A stretch of 27,466 nt of DNA, taken from assembly GCA_030825115.1 (NCBI GenBank), contig JAPJQL010000043.1, positions 1-27,466 on the forward strand. Direction: 5' to 3'. A program made the translations under genes and the position numbers. How positions within the stretch are numbered: the stretch's first letter is position 1; each line of letters begins with the position of its first letter. The notes beneath the pieces are model-generated. The model did not search any database, had not been told where the DNA came from, and saw nothing but the letters and a program-made list of their open reading frames with translations. Source of the DNA: Lachnospiraceae bacterium (GTDB taxonomy: Bacteria; Bacillota; Clostridia; Lachnospirales; Lachnospiraceae). This document shows positions 26,987 to 27,466 of this stretch, piece by piece.

Positions 26987-27466
26987 ATGAAAAAGAGAAA
27001 AAGTTGTAAGTATGACAGAGAATCAATAAAAGCAATTGCATTATTCATATGTGCCCTAATAGCTGGTGCTTTGGCTTTTTTGCAAATTTTTGACTGGATT
27101 AAAAAAAATAAAAATCCAGAACTTTTACTCCAAGATGGCGTGGATATATCCTATATTGCCAGAGAAGATAAAAGGTTTGATAATGTTTATCCACTTTTTG
27201 ATAATAATATATACCTAAATAAAACTGAATATGCTTTTGGAACTTGTGCGGTACGATTAATGATGACAAATCATTATGACGAACAGATAGTTATTGACAA
27301 AATAACATTAGATGTTAAAGATGTAGAAATTAATTATAGCCCAATATTGCGTTTTATTTCTTCAAGGGAGGATGAAAGTGGGTTATATCTGGAAATATTA
27401 AATGATGGATGGGGAGATGTTAGAAATCTAAGAGTAACAATACTTGATGAAAATCATGGGGATTAT
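26987..27466 (+). CDS. Membrane-anchored protein of unknown function (partial, runs off the right edge)
   Basis: An open frame of 160 codons continues to the window end. A basic N-terminus (M-K-K-R-K-S-C-K-Y) is followed by one membrane span at about residues 15-36 (A-I-A-L-F-I-C-A-L-I-A-G-A-L-A-F-L) and an extracytoplasmic, Asn/Asp/Ile-rich part resembling a beta-sandwich. GGGAG lies 13 bases upstream of ATG 26987. The base composition is markedly AT-richer than the preceding element genes, and a terminator separates it from them, so it is probably a separately acquired cargo (moron-type) gene. Confidence 0.7.
   Translation, partial: MKKRKSCKYDRESIKAIALFICALIAGALAFLQIFDWIKKNKNPELLLQDGVDISYIAREDKRFDNVYPLFDNNIYLNKTEYAFGTCAVRLMMTNHYDEQIVIDKITLDVKDVEINYSPILRFISSREDESGLYLEILNDGWGDVRNLRVTILDENHGDY

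Noticed and set aside
1..27466. CRISPR array, rRNA gene or insertion-sequence transposase
   Set aside because: No regularly spaced direct repeats with unique spacers, no rRNA-like stretch and no transposase motifs were found on either strand.

Overview
The window looks like chromosomal DNA of a spore-forming, gut-type Clostridium relative, most likely Lachnospiraceae. The reasons are a cotJABC spore-coat operon beside a Cys/Gly/Asn-rich coat-like gene, strong AGGAGG-type ribosome sites with many ATGA/TAATG junctions, consensus sigma-A promoters, a DUF4321 protein and a tRNA-Pro without an encoded CCA. This assignment is inferred from gene content, not from any search.

Layout. (1) Positions 1-2480 are an accessory patch: two small XRE regulators, a degenerate HNH-like protein, small orphan genes and diverged leader repeats. 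One XRE gene (1138-1362) sits among three nearly identical TTGACA-N17-TATAAT/TATACT promoters that share a palindrome-like spacer, so it looks like a self-contained mini-regulon. (2) Positions 2620-14456 are core chromosome: a CBS-pair protein; a divergent spore-coat locus with SigK/SigE-like promoters on both sides; DUF4321; a sugar-acid SDR dehydrogenase with its GntR regulator and three GTATAC boxes; a secreted CAP-domain protein; a palindromic extragenic element; tRNA-Pro(GGG); a HAD phosphatase; dihydrolipoamide dehydrogenase overlapping aminopeptidase P; a prolyl-tRNA editing protein; and an RlmD/RumA-type rRNA methyltransferase. (3) From about 14457 to the right edge lies the left (early) part of a prophage-like element inserted just after, or within the 3' end of, the rlmD-like gene.

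The element runs as follows: a tyrosine integrase broken by a one-base frameshift; a face-to-face promoter pair that predicts a small RNA opposing the integrase promoter; a CI-like repressor and an ImmA-like protein that has lost its catalytic Glu; divergent repressor/early promoters with TACGA/TCGTA operators; a Cro-like regulator started at TTG; an ORF6N/ORF6C antirepressor; an excisionase-type HTH protein; a run of tightly coupled unknown early genes; a phage-encoded sigma-70 factor; a replisome organizer; a primase-helicase fusion; and a late-regulator-like (ArpU/RinA type) gene. No head, tail or conjugation genes are visible, so phage versus integrative element is not settled, although the early genes favour phage.

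The most unusual stretch is 26440-26939. An extended -10 element at the end of the late-regulator-like gene is followed by about 320 bases with no credible protein gene but dense predicted secondary structure, including a tRNA-like cloverleaf and a three-way junction. An initiator-type tRNA-fMet follows, then an intrinsic terminator. It reads as an RNA-only transcription unit. The window ends inside an AT-rich membrane-protein gene.
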